Positions 16,637 to 26,466 are shown, counted from the first letter of the stretch. The stretch: 64,000 nt of DNA from Lysobacteraceae bacterium 2PB (GCA_005502915.1 SCMT01000003.1:62001-126000); one strand, 5' to 3'. Numbers and translations: made by a program. Notes: a model not told the origin generated them from the letters alone.

Positions 16637-16668
16637 CAGTCGGGCCGTGAACGAAAAATCCGGAAGTC
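16637..16668 (-). promoter_or_regulatory. Promoter-like motif copy C
   Basis: The minus strand reads GACTTCCG, 18 bp, CGACTG. It lies 67 bp upstream of copy B, and the flanks also show partial likeness (CGGGACTTCCGG). Same orientation as the other copies. Confidence 0.5.
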
Positions 16669-16700
16669 CCGCCTCCACCCAGCGCCGGGGTCTTGCTCAC

Positions 16701-16732
16701 TAGTCGACGGGCCGGCGGCGAAACCGGAAGCC
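16701..16732 (-). promoter_or_regulatory. Promoter-like motif copy D
   Basis: The minus strand reads GGCTTCCG, 18 bp, CGACTA, 64 bp upstream of copy C. It closes the 321-bp gap between the sigma gene and the JetD remnant; I see no coding frame in this gap. Confidence 0.5.
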
Positions 16733-16763
16733 CAACCCGCTCCCCTGCCCGCCCCGCTCCGGC

Positions 16764-17100
16764 CTAGCTGGACCCGGTCGCCTGCTGCAAGGCTCGCCAC
16801 GCCACCGACCACGGGATGCGTTCCTGCTCCAGTCTCACCCCCGTCCTCCAGCGTGCCTGCAGCAAGCCCTCATAGACTTCGCACTCCTCGGGCGAGAGCG
16901 TGGGCAACTGCCGGGCGATGGGGACCTCGTCGGTGCTCCACAACGACCGAAAGGCCAGCAAGGTCGCCTCGTCCATCAGCAGCGACCGGGTATGCGGCCA
17001 GTGCGAGTGCAGACCATTGACGATGGCGAAGCCCGCCGTGTCGATATCGCCCCAGTACAGCAACTCGGGGGGTACCATCCACGACACACTAGCCAGCCTG
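16764..17100 (-). pseudogene. jetD: Remnant of Wadjet JetD (DUF2220, Toprim-like C-terminus)
   Basis: About 105 codons remain, containing LLYWGDIDTAGFAIVNGL, TRSLLMDEATLLAF and VRLEQERIPWSVAWRAL, which match the C-terminal Toprim-like domain of JetD, the DNA-cleaving subunit of the Wadjet anti-plasmid system. The likeness stops near 17100, where IS3-type sequence begins, so the N-terminal three quarters are missing. No jetA, jetB or jetC is present. It is a dead gene left where an IS and a rearrangement cut through an older defence locus. Confidence 0.7.
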
Positions 17101-17227
17101 ACCTGCGTACGGATTTTGTAGCCACTCAAGCGGTGAGTCCTGTGGTGATGGTATCGCGTTCGGACCAATTCCAGCGCACGCTTGCCGGAGGCTTGTAACC
17201 ATGGGCGCTGTGCGGTCTGTGCTCGTT

Positions 17228-18065
17228 TTAGAACTGCGGCCAGCGCTCGATCAGCACCTTAGCCTGGGCCCGGCTGCGGAACCACTCGCGGTTGATCAAC
17301 TCGTAGCGCAGTTTGCGGTTGAAGCTCTCCACGAACCCGTTCTGCCACGGGCTGCCGGGGGCCATGAAGGCCGGTCCGGTCGCTGCGTCGCGCAACCAGC
17401 GTATGACCTTCGCCACAGTGAACTCGGTGCAGTTGTCCGAGCGCAAGAACGCCGGCTTGCCGTACAGCCGCATCAGCCGCGACAGGGTCAGGACCACGTC
17501 CTGCGCCCGCAGGCAGGCCCCGACCTCGATGGCGAGGCATTCCCGTGTGTACTCGTCGATCACGCACAGCAGTTTCAGGCTGCGCCCCTCGATCATCAGG
17601 TCGTGCACGAAGTCGTAGCTCCACACGGCGTTGGGCCGAACCGCACCGGGCAGGCGGATGTCGCTGCCGCTGCGCCGACGCCGGCGCGGGATGTTCAGGC
17701 CCAGCGAACGCCACAGGCGCCGGGCCCGGGCCTCCCTCCCCCACGCCGAGCCAGGCGGCCATCCGCCGGTAGCCGAACTGCGGCACCTGCGGTGACGCTG
17801 CCAGCAGCCGCTCGCCAGGGTCCGGTCCACAGCCGGCTGGCGAAGTACATAGCCCGCAATTCGCCGGCTTCGGCACAGGTGGCGGCAGGCCTTGCGCTGC
17901 GACAGTCCACGTCGGGTCAACGCGACCAACGCAGCGCGCCGCCCCGACGGGGATGTCATTTTTTTCGGACGATCTCCTTCATCCCGTCGATCACCAACAT
18001 CTGGTTGGCCACGAGCCGCCTGAGCCGGGCGTTTTCCGATTCCAGATCCTTCAGCCGCCTGGCGT
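17228..18065 (-). mobile_element. Decayed IS3-family element (orfB with frameshifts, truncated orfA)
   Basis: The frame 17228-17959 holds an IS3-type DDE transposase: first Asp in VWSYDFVHD, second in SDNCTEF and Glu in GFVESFNRKLR. The middle part (PQVPQFGYRRMAAWLGVG, about 17745-17830) sits in another frame, so two opposite frameshifts are needed to restore it. Just upstream, 17956-18065 encodes the C-terminus of OrfA (LKDLESENARLRRLV, MKEIVRKK), whose 5' part is missing where IS1595 sequence begins. The element is not mobile on its own. Exact ends were not found. Confidence 0.75.
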
Positions 18066-18084
18066 CCGGATCCGCAAGGAGAAG

Positions 18085-18321
18085 GGGAGGCCGGTCGGGC
18101 GGGACCACATCAACGGCATCGAGGGCTTCTGGAGCTACGCCAAGAACTGGTTGTATCCATACCGGGGCGTGCCCCGGCAATACTTCCATCTGTACCTGGC
18201 CGACGTTTGCTACCGTTACAACCACCGGGGCGAGGACCTCAAACCCCTGATTTTCAGGCTGTTGAAGCAGGCTTCGATCCAGGAACCTACGCCAAACTTT
18301 GGTCCGGAAAGGTTAGGAATC
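18085..18321 (+). pseudogene. C-terminal fragment of an IS1595-family transposase
   Basis: The plus strand encodes GRDHINGIEGFWSYAKNW, YPYRGVPRQYFHLYLADVCYR and NHRGEDLKPLIFRLLK, the conserved end of IS1595-family transposases (DDE/N type, including the HINGIEGFW motif). The N-terminal two thirds are missing at the junction with the IS3 fragment near 18075. Both elements are truncated at this shared junction, so a deletion or replacement has fused them. Confidence 0.7.
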
Positions 18322-18512
18322 ACCTTCTTTTTGCACATAGTGACCCCCAAGCGGTGCCACGGCATGAAAAGCAAAAATTTTCCAGGGCGAATTCGAACGA
18401 TTCTGCTTCCACCGGCTCGATGGTGTCTAGGAAATCGGGGAGATTCAATTAACAATGTACCTTCTACAAGCGCGCAAACCGGTGGGACAAGCCCAGCGGT
18501 CCAATTTAAGCC

Positions 18513-19487
18513 ATGTCGACATCACCGCCTAACAGCTCCAAACTCATCTTCACGGGCACGATTCACCCCATCCACTTCAAGAATTTGTCAGGTCGCGACT
18601 TCGAGCGCATGGTCTTCGCAACGCTCTTGCGCATGCGAGCATGGCGCTCGCTGAACTGGCACGGGCAAACCGGCGGCGACAAGGGCCGCGACATCATAGG
18701 TGTCTGCGAAGATGAAAATGGCAACGAGGCCACTGTCGTGGTCGCGTGTGCGAACTGGCAGAAGTTCACGCTGGCCAAAGCCAACAAAGACATCGACCGA
18801 CTGACGAGTACGCAAGCTACGCCGCCCCATGAGGTCATCGTGATAGCCGGCGGGGACGTGAGTGCCGAGACCAAAGATAAGTGTAAGACCTACGCGGCCT
18901 CCAAGAAGATCAATATTTGCCAGGTTTGGTCTGGCTCGGAATTTGAGGAGCACCTGCGCTTTCACGCGTCGTCAGTCCTTAACCGCTTCTTCAATGACGA
19001 CCCGTTGCCCGACGACGAGGCGGAGCTTCACAGGTTCATGCTGGAGCTCGATCCTGCGACCGAAAGAGAGGCCGGTTTGCTTGTCGCGCGCCTCTTCAAC
19101 CGGCCTGCTTTTCAAACGCCAATCCACTGCGAGAGCTCAATGCCGGCATTCAGGCAGGCCATCGCGGACACTATTGGGGCTCTTAACACCGGCATTTGGC
19201 GCGACCGTGAGGGGGCGATCATTTCGCGCGTGCCGCCGAGCCACGCCTTTCCGGACGCGCGTGTCTCAAGGGGACTGGCGAGTTGCTCGAAGAGGCTCAA
19301 CACGCTGCGCATGACGCTCGACGAAGGCATCAAGGCGAACGCCATCCGGCCCTGTGAATGCAACAACCCGCTTTGCACGACCTACATGATCGACCCGCCT
19401 TACCCTCAGCGGCTCGAGCAGGAGCGAGCCGAGGCGCTTCGGCAGGCCGCTGAGGCTCTCGCCCTGCTGGGCGTTCAACAACTCTGA
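18513..19487 (+). CDS. Mrr-like restriction-endonuclease-fold protein
   Basis: The 324-aa protein begins with a domain like the Mrr catalytic domain: KNLSGRDFERMVFATL, then LNWHGQTGGDKGRDIIG and TVVVACANWQKF (about 25-95). The GGDKGRD part supplies the usual acidic residue, but the expected Q-x-K of the next strand is replaced by ACANW, so cleavage ability is doubtful. The C-terminal half has CECNNPLCTTYMIDPPYP, which contains three cysteines, and is otherwise unrecognised. It stands alone between the IS remnants and a DUF4238-like gene on the other strand. Likely a defence-related protein. Confidence 0.6.
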   Translation: MSTSPPNSSKLIFTGTIHPIHFKNLSGRDFERMVFATLLRMRAWRSLNWHGQTGGDKGRDIIGVCEDENGNEATVVVACANWQKFTLAKANKDIDRLTSTQATPPHEVIVIAGGDVSAETKDKCKTYAASKKINICQVWSGSEFEEHLRFHASSVLNRFFNDDPLPDDEAELHRFMLELDPATEREAGLLVARLFNRPAFQTPIHCESSMPAFRQAIADTIGALNTGIWRDREGAIISRVPPSHAFPDARVSRGLASCSKRLNTLRMTLDEGIKANAIRPCECNNPLCTTYMIDPPYPQRLEQERAEALRQAAEALALLGVQQL

Positions 19488-19567
19488 CCATGCGCTTGCG
19501 TGGCTAGGTCGAAGAGGCCAGCTCGCGCCGGACTCAGGCGTTGTCAGGCCGGAGCGAGGGCGGATCA

Positions 19568-20503
19568 TTACGTCCTCATTCTTGCGATGTAGCGGTTGTG
19601 GTCGGCACGCTGCCTCGCGCTGCTGAAGTAGAGATACTTGTGCGCGTTAGCTGCCATGGATAGGTTGTAGTGATTCACCTCGTCAAGACTTATTCTCTCG
19701 GATATCAACGAGCGGAACCCGCTCCCAACAGATTCAAGTTCCATCGCAATGCGAGGCGTCAAAGGCATCCATCCACGCAGTTCATGCAAATGCGTCATTC
19801 TTGAGGAGCGCACGACAGCTGGCGCATCGGAGTTAATGATCTTGCCCGTCCCTAACGCATACCTAAGCCGAATGGTGAAACCTAATTCGTATGCATCACA
19901 GGCGGCGCAAAGGGAATTGATCAACATATGTGCGACCATGAACTCACGCTTCTGGCGCTCGTCTAGTGTGATGGATCCGTCAGCTGTTGAGTAGATGATG
20001 TCTCCAGAGAGCATGTCACGCGTCTTCCGGACACGAAATAACTGGAGGAAATAGAAAAACAATAGATTAAGACCCCAATCCTCATGCACTTCCGACTTCG
20101 CTAGTTCCGCCCGCTTGATCTGACTTATTGTTACTCCGATCTTGTTCTCGTAGACCTCGTAAAGATCTTCAAAGAAGTTGTGTTCCTTGTGCAGGTACTC
20201 CGCATCCTTCGCCCACCTGACAAGAGATAGCAATAACTCCGCAGCGTCGCTGCCCGGACTCTTGTCCGCCAGAGGTCTGGAGAAGGCGTAATGAAGCAGG
20301 CTGATCACCATCGGGTCGAACGTGAAATCGTTGAATCTGCTTTCGGCGCCGACACCCTTTCCCGTTATTGCGAATGGCTTCCCGGTACTAAGCTCAAGTA
20401 CGTGGATTGTATTGGATGCATCTCGCCATTGACTGAGATACGCTTCGTGCACATAGTGATGAAGCTTCTTCCGGTCCTTACTCTGGCGCATGGAACGTAT
20501 CAC
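19568..20503 (-). CDS. DUF4238-like protein
   Basis: The 311-aa protein starts with HHYVHEAYLSQWRDASNTIHVLEL, which resembles the HYVP-x-FYL start of the DUF4238 family found in many accessory regions, followed by a mainly helical body. It has no signal peptide or clear catalytic motif. The GC content is clearly lower than in the flanks. It is convergent with the Mrr-like gene. Some DUF4238 proteins occur in defence islands, but no biochemical role is established to my knowledge. Confidence 0.6.
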   Translation of the reverse strand: MIRSMRQSKDRKKLHHYVHEAYLSQWRDASNTIHVLELSTGKPFAITGKGVGAESRFNDFTFDPMVISLLHYAFSRPLADKSPGSDAAELLLSLVRWAKDAEYLHKEHNFFEDLYEVYENKIGVTISQIKRAELAKSEVHEDWGLNLLFFYFLQLFRVRKTRDMLSGDIIYSTADGSITLDERQKREFMVAHMLINSLCAACDAYELGFTIRLRYALGTGKIINSDAPAVVRSSRMTHLHELRGWMPLTPRIAMELESVGSGFRSLISERISLDEVNHYNLSMAANAHKYLYFSSARQRADHNRYIARMRT

Positions 20504-20880
20504 TCCGTGTGGTTCATCTTCCCATCCGCAGGATACCAGCCGCCGAGACGAGAAATAGCATTGAATGATTGATTTTGAGGATTTATGAAGAGAGATCTAG
20601 ATCTTTCTATGCGAGCTTCGCTATTAGGCAGCTACGGACATGTCTGTGAGGTCTCGTCGTCTTGAATGAGCCCGACCCAAGAACGTCCTAAGCCGGCTAA
20701 AAAGGAATCACCATGCGTGACTTTGTCAAAAGATTCTCTATTCCAAGTCATCTCGCCCTACTTCTGATAAATTTCCCTAATCACCTACCCTGCTATTGTC
20801 CGCTCTCTGCCAAGAACCTTCTTTGGAGAGTTTTTTCTCTTCGGGAGGCTGACCGTTGCCGCTACCCGAAATTTGAAGAG
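20504..20880. other. AT-rich intergenic region with 17-bp motif copy 1 (20766-20782)
   Basis: This 377-bp low-GC stretch holds no convincing gene. It contains GATAAATTTCCCTAATC at 20766-20782, the first of three near-identical copies (others at 26294 and 30061) in the same orientation. The copies separate gene blocks and may mark the ends of exchanged cassettes. Confidence 0.45.
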
Positions 20881-23800
20881 CTAGGCAGATGAACTCGAGA
20901 CTGAAGGTGTTGAGAAATTGGCCGGCAACGATGTAGCCAGATAGTCGCGCAATTGAAATGCCAAGGACGAACCGGCGTCTACAAGCCTGTCCAGCACCTC
21001 CAGTGTGGCCTGCCTGAGAGTTACGTCTCGGAGGAGCGCCTGACGATGCTCGTGCACCGCAGCTTGGCAAATAGTCTCAGCGTTCCAAAGGCTGCTTCCG
21101 TCGTTGAACAGTTCAGCCGGAGCCATTCTTATCGCGTCCCTCAGTTGCACTAAGGCGGAGGGCACCGCCGTCGCCCTTCCGACACCTGCCATCAGTGCAA
21201 GAAGATGTTCGAGCGCGCGCCAGCTATCACCTGCCTTAACTAGGCAGTTGGCGACGAAGAGAGGTCGGTTTCGCAGCAGCGGCAAGTCGTGATAGGTCTT
21301 GGTCCATGGGTTGGACTGAAACAGTAGTACAGCGAGCAGCTTCTCGCTCTTGCTGTACACGCGCCGCGAGCCAGTGCGCAACGACTTGTCAGGAAGGACC
21401 TTCGCTGCGGCCCGGTCCCATACCCGCCAGAAGGCATCCGCGTTAGCGTACTCTTGCGTCATGCACCCGCTTAGGGTTGACTCCAGCACCCTTTCACTCA
21501 ACTCTGCGCCGTGCTCGATGCAGTAGTCAAGAGTTTCAAAAATCGGAGTGTTGTCGGTGCTCTGCATCAACAGTTCAGACGCCAAAAGATCTCCTATCTC
21601 CCAACGCGCTTCGAAATCAACATAGCCTGGGTCGTACTGGCCAACTCGTGGCTTGCCTTCCTGATCGGCCATCAGGCGGGCAAGTGTTGTAACCGCCTGG
21701 ATTCTCCAAGTCGCTGGTGCCTCGCTGCGGGCGGCATCGAGTGCTATCGTCCACTCTTTGACAGCGGCGACGCTTCTAGGACTAGGTCTAGGTGCTAGTT
21801 TTCCCCCTGTGAGGACTGCCACCAACTCCTTGCTGGTTGCGTCCCGTGCTTCTTCGACGAGGGCTCGTCCGCGTCTTTTCGCTGCGCCAATTGTGCTGTC
21901 GAGCGCCTCCGCGTATTGCGCCAACGCCGTGGTCAGGATCTCGGCGAGCAGAGGCTGCTTTGGTCGCAGAATCTCTGAGATAGCAAGGGCTCCTGCCCGG
22001 CGCACCGACCAGACGGGCTCTGTAATTATGTTGGCGAGGGACTCAGGCAGTTTTGGATGAGTTGGGTCTACGCTTGCCAGTAAGACGAGCGTCTTGGCTC
22101 TCAACTCTCCTTTCGCAGGGCTGTGACCGACCCAAGCGTCGCTGTCCAGGCGCTTCGAGGTGACTTCGAGGAGATAGTCCTTGGCCCATTGGAGCGCTTC
22201 CGATGTGTCGGTCGGCCAGCGCTGAATCAGTGCACTAGGGAGCTCGTCATCAATCCCGAACAGCAATGCCTCTTCCTGGCCCTCAACCTCTTCAAGAAGG
22301 CGTCGGTACTCTTCGTACACCTCAGACGGGGAGCAGAAGCGATCTGCGGCCTCCGGGGACGAAGTGAACGTTGGCTGCGTTACAGCTATTGCCCAAAGCC
22401 GGACGGCCGCCAACCGGTTCATAACTTGACTTCTTGATTCCGCTTGGTCACTGATTTTCTTTAGCTCGGGTTCTAGGTTCTCGATTTCTAGAGGTACGAA
22501 TCTCTCATCACCAACTGGCTCGCCGAGCTTCATGCCTCGAGCGTCCATGCGCTTGAGCGCCATGCGCCAACCGTCAGGCACGTCTTCAGCGTGCTTGAGA
22601 TCTTCGATGTGCCTATCAAGAATCGCATAGATGCCATTTCTGAGGTCGGGGCGGACAATCTGCAACTGAAGCGCGAGTGTCTCCAGGTGCTGCTTCCTGT
22701 GCGGTAGTTGATTGCTGGCGATGCGCTCCTTCTGCCTCTCGTCGTCCAGACCGTCGTGACCACTGCGGATGGCCAGAGCAGTCGCCTCCCCCACGTAGCG
22801 CGCGATGTCGTCAGCGAAGAAATCGGGGCAGTTGAAGAGCGGCAGCAACTTCTCAGTGAAGATGGTCGGATGCCCTATGAGAACGCCTGCCACCAATCCC
22901 GTAGTGAAGCTCGACTCGCCGCTCTCCAAGATGTATTCGAGGGCCATCGAGATGACCTCCGGCTGTGCCTTCGCCTCGATCAGCAGCCTTTCTTCCAGCG
23001 CCATGAGTGCGCAGTTCAACACATAGCTGGAAACGGAGTGGCCGCGATAGGCTGCCCAAAGTCGCCAGTCGTGAATGTGGGCCCGCCCATTCGGACTTTG
23101 CTCAGACGGAAGTATGGACACTTCCTCTGGATGAGATTTGGCAAATGACAAAGCTGCGTGATTGCAGAGCTCGACGACAAAGCGCACGCTCTTGGGAAAG
23201 GAGTAGAGCAAGAGCCACCGGAAAGGTCCTTGCAGTGCGGATGGAGGGAAGAATGCATGGTTCGCCCTCTGGCTTAGGCCCATTGCTGCCTCCCAGCCAC
23301 CCATGCCGAAGTGACGTTCTGTTCGAGGCCCAGGTTCGGTGTAGAGTGCCCAGAACGCAGTGCGAACCAACTCAGCGTTGAAGTAAATCGGCTCCCTGCA
23401 GTGCTTGATGTTGGTAAGGAACTCTAACCGCTCTTCGGCGTATACATCGCGGTCTTCTCGGTCTTCGGAGACCCTCTTCACGAGTGTGTCGACGAACACC
23501 TTGAATTTGTCCGGGTCAGCTCCCGAGCAGCGACACAGGAGCTGGTAGAACCGCTTGCCTACGGATTTCTCTCGGTACCAAGTATGGTTGTCTTGCCAGC
23601 AATAGTGCTCAGCCATGCTGAAGACATCGGTCACACGCGGGCTAGGCTTATGCCAATCGTCATCATGCGCAACCGCATCCTCGGCGAGTTGGACAACCCA
23701 TGAGTGATCTTTCGGCGGCAGAGATGGGAATGCCCTTGTGACCAAAGCAATCACTACGTCCCAAGCCTTGCCTACCGGTGCGGCCATTCCGATTCGGGCA

Positions 23801-25971
23801 AGAAGTTCCTTTTTTGCAGGGTCAGAAGCTAAGTGCGAGTAGTCGATGGAAGTCGGTCCCTTACAAGCAACTCTCAGCAGGTGACTCAGGCGTTGAAGCA
23901 GAGCCACGCTACTGAAGGTGTCATTGCTTCCAAGCTTTGCGACTAGCTCCTCCACTCGCTCAGAGCGCAGAAGCCCAATGGCTATCTCGTCTCGCCACAG
24001 CTGCGCAATCGTGGATTCTGGCCGGATTGCTTCCTCCAAAAGTGCGAAGGCGTCATCGTCACCTTCAGCCGATCTCTGAGCCGTCCATGAGCGTAGGGCT
24101 CGTCGCATCCCCGCATGTGAGCCTAGCTTTGTGAACAACTCAGACCAGTCCCGCTCCGCGGAGCGCAAATCACGTTCGACTCGAAAGAACAATGACCAAT
24201 CCTCCAACACGTCGTGTGCAGGCGCTACTCGGTCGGCCTCGTCCTCCACGAGCACCGCGTCTTGCAGGAGCGACTTAACTGATTCAACGTCCGGGGGAGG
24301 CTTCACGAATTGCGCAAATCGCTCGGTACGCAGGTAGCAGACTTGGTCGAAGGTCTCTAGACGCCTTGCGCGCAAGGCGGCCGAAAGGCCTTTGCTGGGC
24401 GCAATTCGCTCTGTCCAAAGTGCACGTCTAAGGTCGTTACCGGAAGCATTTGGTAATGCTGTTCCAGCTTCAGCGTACTTAAATGCAAGCTGCAGGTAGT
24501 AGGGTGTGCGCAGAACCTCTTTTACCCCTGGATCTTTGGCGACGACCTCTTCGAGCGAACTATTGGCTACCGCTGTGGCGATCTCCTCGTCCGTGAGCAA
24601 AGGAACGTCTACGACTTGGCTTGAAAAGCTATAGAGGAAGTTTGTGTACAGGCCATTGAGAGCATAGGATCGCGTCGTGATGCAGAGCCTCGAAGACTTG
24701 TTCTTACGAACAAGTGCGAGTAGCTCTTCGAGTGCACCTGGGTTCTGTGCCTCGAGAGCCTTCTCCAGCGAGTCAATGATGACAGTGGGTGCCCCTGTGC
24801 GCAGCAGTGAGTCGATGCCCAGCACCGGGTCCTGAAGCCCGTTCAGGGACTGAACTGCTGCCAAAGTCGGCACATCCAGCTCATCAGCCCTGAAGAAGAA
24901 CAATGGGCCGGACTCACGCAGCAGAGAAGCAAGATGAGAGACGACCGCTGACTTTCCTGCGCCCGGGCCGCCAGTGATGATGACAAGCTGGCGGTCATCG
25001 AGTGCTGACAGCACACGGCCTACGCACTCGCCTCGAGGGATGTGTGCGCCATTGGGTAGGCTTGTCGAGATGAGGGAGAGCTGAAGTAAGACTCGTTCAG
25101 TCAAACGCTCAGCAACACCGCCCAGTCCGCGCGAGGAATTCAAGTGGCTCATTACCGCTCGAACTCCTTCTTTAGCGGTCTGAGACCACGTTGTCCGAGT
25201 GACAGTCCCTACTGCAATCCCTTGCTCTTGCACATAGGAGACAAGGCCATCCCACACCAGCTCTCCTGAGTCGCCAGATTGCTCTGAAGTCAAGAGTGCT
25301 TGAACGAGGCTGAGCTCCTGTGAGGACTCGAAACCCAGGTCATGAATGTCAACACGAAGACGCTGGAGCAGCTGGAATACAAGCTCCTCGGTGTACTTGT
25401 CGGTCAACGTCTCCTTCGAGACCGCCTTGAACGCTTCCCAAGTTTCTCTATACTTCTGGCCGAAGAGCTTGGAGTTCACCTTCTGCAGGTAGTCAGCGAG
25501 GTCTGCTGATGCACGGGCAAGTTCGCACAGGCGCTTCGCTGCCTGGTTAGCTGCTGTCGCCGGGGCGATGGTCGCAAGAACCAGGACGTCACAGGCGCGG
25601 TCAAAAGGGCTCTTCTCGATACCGAGAAAGTCGCGCCAAGCACCTTGCAGTCCATCAATGAAGTCGGTGTTGCCAGCCGTGGCGTTGAGGCCTCGCTTGC
25701 ATTGGACAAGCTGTAGCCAACTTTCCTTGCTGTCACGGAGCCGACAGTAGATGTCGTCGGTGTGAGCGCCTGTAAAGCGAGCCTCAAAACGCAGTTCTTC
25801 GATCCGGGCGCCGTGCAAGCTGAAGGCTGTAGGCAAGCCCGTAAGCATGTTGGCCAGGTACAGGGCACCCACACGGGCCTGAAAGACGACGCCTCCCCCG
25901 CCAGTGGCGAGAGTGCTCATGACCTGGGTACCCTTTAGCGGGTCGCGTGGAGTGACGTCCTTCTTGCCCAT
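20881..25971 (-). CDS. Large STAND NTPase with N-terminal DUF4297/Cap4-like nuclease domain (Avs-like)
   Basis: The 1,696-aa protein has an N-terminal PD-(D/E)XK domain (about 20-200) with D72-D73 in TDDIYCRL and LVQCKRG (near 90), matching DUF4297/Cap4 nucleases. A STAND-type NTPase follows with Walker A GGPGAGKS (334-341) and Walker B TVIIDSLE (Asp400), then a long helical C-terminus of about 1,000 residues, probably a sensor. This is the layout of Avs-type antiphage sensors, where binding of a phage protein triggers the nuclease. ATG 25971 is chosen because GGGAG precedes it; ATG 25920 is an alternative. It is a single-gene unit between motif copies 1 and 2. Confidence 0.8.
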   Translation of the reverse strand: MGKKDVTPRDPLKGTQVMSTLATGGGGVVFQARVGALYLANMLTGLPTAFSLHGARIEELRFEARFTGAHTDDIYCRLRDSKESWLQLVQCKRGLNATAGNTDFIDGLQGAWRDFLGIEKSPFDRACDVLVLATIAPATAANQAAKRLCELARASADLADYLQKVNSKLFGQKYRETWEAFKAVSKETLTDKYTEELVFQLLQRLRVDIHDLGFESSQELSLVQALLTSEQSGDSGELVWDGLVSYVQEQGIAVGTVTRTTWSQTAKEGVRAVMSHLNSSRGLGGVAERLTERVLLQLSLISTSLPNGAHIPRGECVGRVLSALDDRQLVIITGGPGAGKSAVVSHLASLLRESGPLFFFRADELDVPTLAAVQSLNGLQDPVLGIDSLLRTGAPTVIIDSLEKALEAQNPGALEELLALVRKNKSSRLCITTRSYALNGLYTNFLYSFSSQVVDVPLLTDEEIATAVANSSLEEVVAKDPGVKEVLRTPYYLQLAFKYAEAGTALPNASGNDLRRALWTERIAPSKGLSAALRARRLETFDQVCYLRTERFAQFVKPPPDVESVKSLLQDAVLVEDEADRVAPAHDVLEDWSLFFRVERDLRSAERDWSELFTKLGSHAGMRRALRSWTAQRSAEGDDDAFALLEEAIRPESTIAQLWRDEIAIGLLRSERVEELVAKLGSNDTFSSVALLQRLSHLLRVACKGPTSIDYSHLASDPAKKELLARIGMAAPVGKAWDVVIALVTRAFPSLPPKDHSWVVQLAEDAVAHDDDWHKPSPRVTDVFSMAEHYCWQDNHTWYREKSVGKRFYQLLCRCSGADPDKFKVFVDTLVKRVSEDREDRDVYAEERLEFLTNIKHCREPIYFNAELVRTAFWALYTEPGPRTERHFGMGGWEAAMGLSQRANHAFFPPSALQGPFRWLLLYSFPKSVRFVVELCNHAALSFAKSHPEEVSILPSEQSPNGRAHIHDWRLWAAYRGHSVSSYVLNCALMALEERLLIEAKAQPEVISMALEYILESGESSFTTGLVAGVLIGHPTIFTEKLLPLFNCPDFFADDIARYVGEATALAIRSGHDGLDDERQKERIASNQLPHRKQHLETLALQLQIVRPDLRNGIYAILDRHIEDLKHAEDVPDGWRMALKRMDARGMKLGEPVGDERFVPLEIENLEPELKKISDQAESRSQVMNRLAAVRLWAIAVTQPTFTSSPEAADRFCSPSEVYEEYRRLLEEVEGQEEALLFGIDDELPSALIQRWPTDTSEALQWAKDYLLEVTSKRLDSDAWVGHSPAKGELRAKTLVLLASVDPTHPKLPESLANIITEPVWSVRRAGALAISEILRPKQPLLAEILTTALAQYAEALDSTIGAAKRRGRALVEEARDATSKELVAVLTGGKLAPRPSPRSVAAVKEWTIALDAARSEAPATWRIQAVTTLARLMADQEGKPRVGQYDPGYVDFEARWEIGDLLASELLMQSTDNTPIFETLDYCIEHGAELSERVLESTLSGCMTQEYANADAFWRVWDRAAAKVLPDKSLRTGSRRVYSKSEKLLAVLLFQSNPWTKTYHDLPLLRNRPLFVANCLVKAGDSWRALEHLLALMAGVGRATAVPSALVQLRDAIRMAPAELFNDGSSLWNAETICQAAVHEHRQALLRDVTLRQATLEVLDRLVDAGSSLAFQLRDYLATSLPANFSTPSVSSSSA

Positions 25972-26466
25972 TTGCAAAAGCTCCCATCGCTGTGCGGGTT
26001 CTCCTGCAGACAATGATAAATGGTTAGCGGCCTGCTTCGCAGAATCTAGAGCAGGCTTATGCGAACCCTGTCGCAAGGAGCGGCACGACACCGGCCCAGT
26101 CTAGTCGGTGAAGTCGTCTAACAGTGCAGGAATCAGCACGCTCTTCAAGCGAACTCTGGGCCGGCTTCAATCCTGGGTGGACGGTTCAACTTCAAGTGAT
26201 CACGTGAGGTACCGTTTCACTGACCGCAATCGGGTGCCGCGTTGGTAAGTCGCTACTATCACCTTGGGAGGGAAGCTTCCGTCCTCTAGCCCCGATAAAC
26301 ATCCCTAATCCCTCTGTGAGATTTTCCTCACCGCGTTGGAATTGCTTTTGTGAACTTTAGCGATGCCCGCCGTTGAACAGACCGCAGCCCAACGATGACA
26401 CTTGGCAATCCCAATGCGACTCTATCGCCGCGTCGAAGTAGGCGCGTACATCCTCGGCATGGACGT
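25972..26466. other. Intergenic region with 17-bp motif copy 2 (26294-26310)
   Basis: This 495-bp gap holds no supported gene. GATAAACATCCCTAATC lies at 26294-26310, preceded by CTAGCCCC, a context shared with copy 3 (TAGCCCCCCTACCCCC at 30044-30060). The promoter of the Avs-like gene must lie in the first part of the gap, but I cannot point to it. Confidence 0.4.

Noticed and set aside
16565-16735. Three repeats at about 65-bp spacing look like a short CRISPR array
   Set aside because: The repeats are imperfect, the inner 18 bp vary, the fixed part is split in two blocks, there are no cas genes, and a fourth copy stands alone before bilA. A promoter motif explains this better.
17956-18225. 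Complete small protein of 89 residues on the minus strand
   Set aside because: Only its C-terminal 35 residues are IS3 OrfA; the front part is antisense to the IS1595 fragment.
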